Shown here: positions 4,475 to 5,231 of the stretch, one piece after another
Position numbering within the stretch: position 1 is the stretch's first letter
Layout of the letters: each line of letters begins with the position of its first letter
Assembly: GCA_945982465.1 (NCBI GenBank)
Contig: CAMFSB010000141.1
Coordinates: forward strand, 1 to 5,231
Reading direction: 5' to 3'
Length of the DNA stretch: 5,231 bases
From: an uncultured Faecalibacterium sp.
GTDB lineage: Bacteria > Bacillota > Clostridia > Oscillospirales > Ruminococcaceae
Position numbers and translations under genes: made by a program
Notes under the pieces: model-generated
What the model saw: only the letters and a program-made list of their open reading frames with translations
What the model was told of the DNA's origin: nothing
Databases searched by the model: none

Positions 4475-5231
4475 TCAGTCCTCCGCTTCGAGGAACTGGC
4501 GCACCAGGGCGGTGAACGCCGCGCCGTACCGGTCGGCCTTGGCTTCGCCCACGCCTTTCACTGCCAGAAACTCGTCGCGGCTGACCGGCTTTTTCTCGCC
4601 TATTTCCCGCAGGGTCGCGTCGCTGAAGATCAGATAGGCCGGCAGCTTCTTTTTGGCGGCCAGCCGCTTGCGCAGGGCGAACAGCGCCGCCAGCAGCGCC
4701 TCGTCCCGTTCGGTCCGCGGCGACCAGGGCCCCGCGGGCCGGGCGCGGCGGGGGCGGGCTTCGCCGCCGGGGGCGTTTTGCCGGGCCGCCGCCACAAATG
4801 CCGCGCGCTGCCGCTGCTTTTCCCGGGCGGCGCAGGCGCCGCAATGGCCGCAAGGGCCGGCGGGCCGTTCACCGAAATAGCTCAAAATAAACCCGCGCAG
4901 GCAGTTCTGCGTGGCGGCGTACCAGGTCATCCACTTCAGCCGTTCTTCGGCCTTGCGGGCGGCCTCGGCGCGCACATCGGCGGGCACTTCGCTGTCCGGG
5001 TCGTCCCGTTCCTTATCGATGAAATACTGGGCGGTGCGCACGTCCGTACCCGAATACAACAGCACACAGCGGGCCGGGTCGCCGTCGCGGCCCGCGCGGC
5101 CCGCCTCCTGATAGTAGCTTTCCAGATCCTTCGGCATATTGTAGTGTACCACAAAGCGCACGTTGGGCTTGTCGATGCCCATGCCGAAGGCGTTGGTGGC
5201 CACCATCACCGTGACCCGGTCGTAGAGGAAG
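4475..5231 (-). CDS. recQ: ATP-dependent DNA helicase RecQ, C-terminal part (start lies beyond the window)
   Basis: About 252 residues are present. The gene is open at the right edge, where the frame reads F-L-Y-D-R-V-T before V-M-V-A-T-N-A-F-G-M-G-I-D-K. RecQ unwinds DNA 3'-to-5' in recombination and fork repair. Visible parts, in order: helicase motif V (the segment just quoted); motif VI with the arginine finger (Q-E-A-G-R-A-G-R-D-G); and a zinc site C-x16-C-x2-C-x2-C (Cys codons near 4901-4903, then the C-G-H-C-G-A-C cluster near 4832-4852), the same spacing as in E. coli RecQ. An Arg/Ala/Pro-rich linker of about 40 residues (4712-4831) follows, then an HRDC domain (4490-4711, ending in the V-K-G-V-G-E-A-K-A-D-R-Y-G helix-hairpin-helix-like stretch). 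The RQC winged-helix domain, about 100 residues between zinc site and HRDC in classical RecQ, is missing. The frame is intact throughout, so this is a domain absence rather than a frameshift. Confidence 0.93.
   Translation of the reverse strand, partial: FLYDRVTVMVATNAFGMGIDKPNVRFVVHYNMPKDLESYYQEAGRAGRDGDPARCVLLYSGTDVRTAQYFIDKERDDPDSEVPADVRAEAARKAEERLKWMTWYAATQNCLRGFILSYFGERPAGPCGHCGACAAREKQRQRAAFVAAARQNAPGGEARPRRARPAGPWSPRTERDEALLAALFALRKRLAAKKKLPAYLIFSDATLREIGEKKPVSRDEFLAVKGVGEAKADRYGAAFTALVRQFLEAED

Noticed and set aside
4248..4853. A 201-codon minus-strand frame overlapping the recQ end
   Set aside because: It overlaps recQ in another frame, runs through the terminator into the antisense of nrdG, and is Arg/Pro/Ala-rich with no domain. 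It is a shadow of GC-rich DNA.

Overview
The window looks like a chromosomal segment from a GC-rich, strictly anaerobic low-G+C-lineage Firmicute (class Clostridia). A gut Oscillospiraceae/Ruminococcaceae-type organism is my best guess. The reasons are the clostridial style of the NrdD, NrdG and RecQ proteins, AGGAGG-like ribosome binding sites, sigma-A type promoters lying in AT-rich islands, and strongly G/C-ending codons. The taxon is inferred from protein and codon style, not from a marker gene.

Layout from left to right. (1) Positions 1-211 are an AT-rich leader with a good promoter (-10 at 144-149). (2) 212-1141 (+) encodes a secreted protein with a papain/C39-like cysteine peptidase domain and a C-terminal beta-rich, probably Ig-like domain. 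A textbook intrinsic terminator closes it at 1159-1186. (3) 1187-1498 is a regulatory region for the next operon. It holds a near-perfect NrdR box (1316-1331), then two tandem near-identical 31-bp repeats with a 33-bp period. Each repeat carries its own -35/-10 promoter and a degenerate NrdR-like sequence. A strong GC hairpin lies in the 5' UTR. (4) 1499-3670 (+) is nrdD, the class III (oxygen-sensitive, glycyl radical) ribonucleotide reductase, interrupted by a single in-frame TAG at 2456-2458. All recognisable catalytic residues on both sides are intact. (5) A terminator-like hairpin with a 6-T run lies between nrdD and nrdG. (6) 3779-4333 (+) is nrdG, the radical-SAM activase that installs the glycyl radical on NrdD. 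(7) A bidirectional terminator (4391-4435) separates nrdG from the convergent gene. (8) 4475-5231 (-) is the C-terminal part of a RecQ DNA helicase, running off the window. It appears to lack the winged-helix domain between its zinc-binding site and its HRDC domain.

Functionally, nrdD and nrdG form an operon for anaerobic dNTP synthesis, very likely repressed by NrdR when dATP is abundant. The secreted peptidase-like gene and recQ are separate transcription units with no evident link to it. The most noteworthy points are the amber codon in nrdD, the promoter/NrdR-box array, the terminator-like element inside the operon, and the RecQ domain deletion. I found no mobile element, CRISPR array, tRNA or rRNA.
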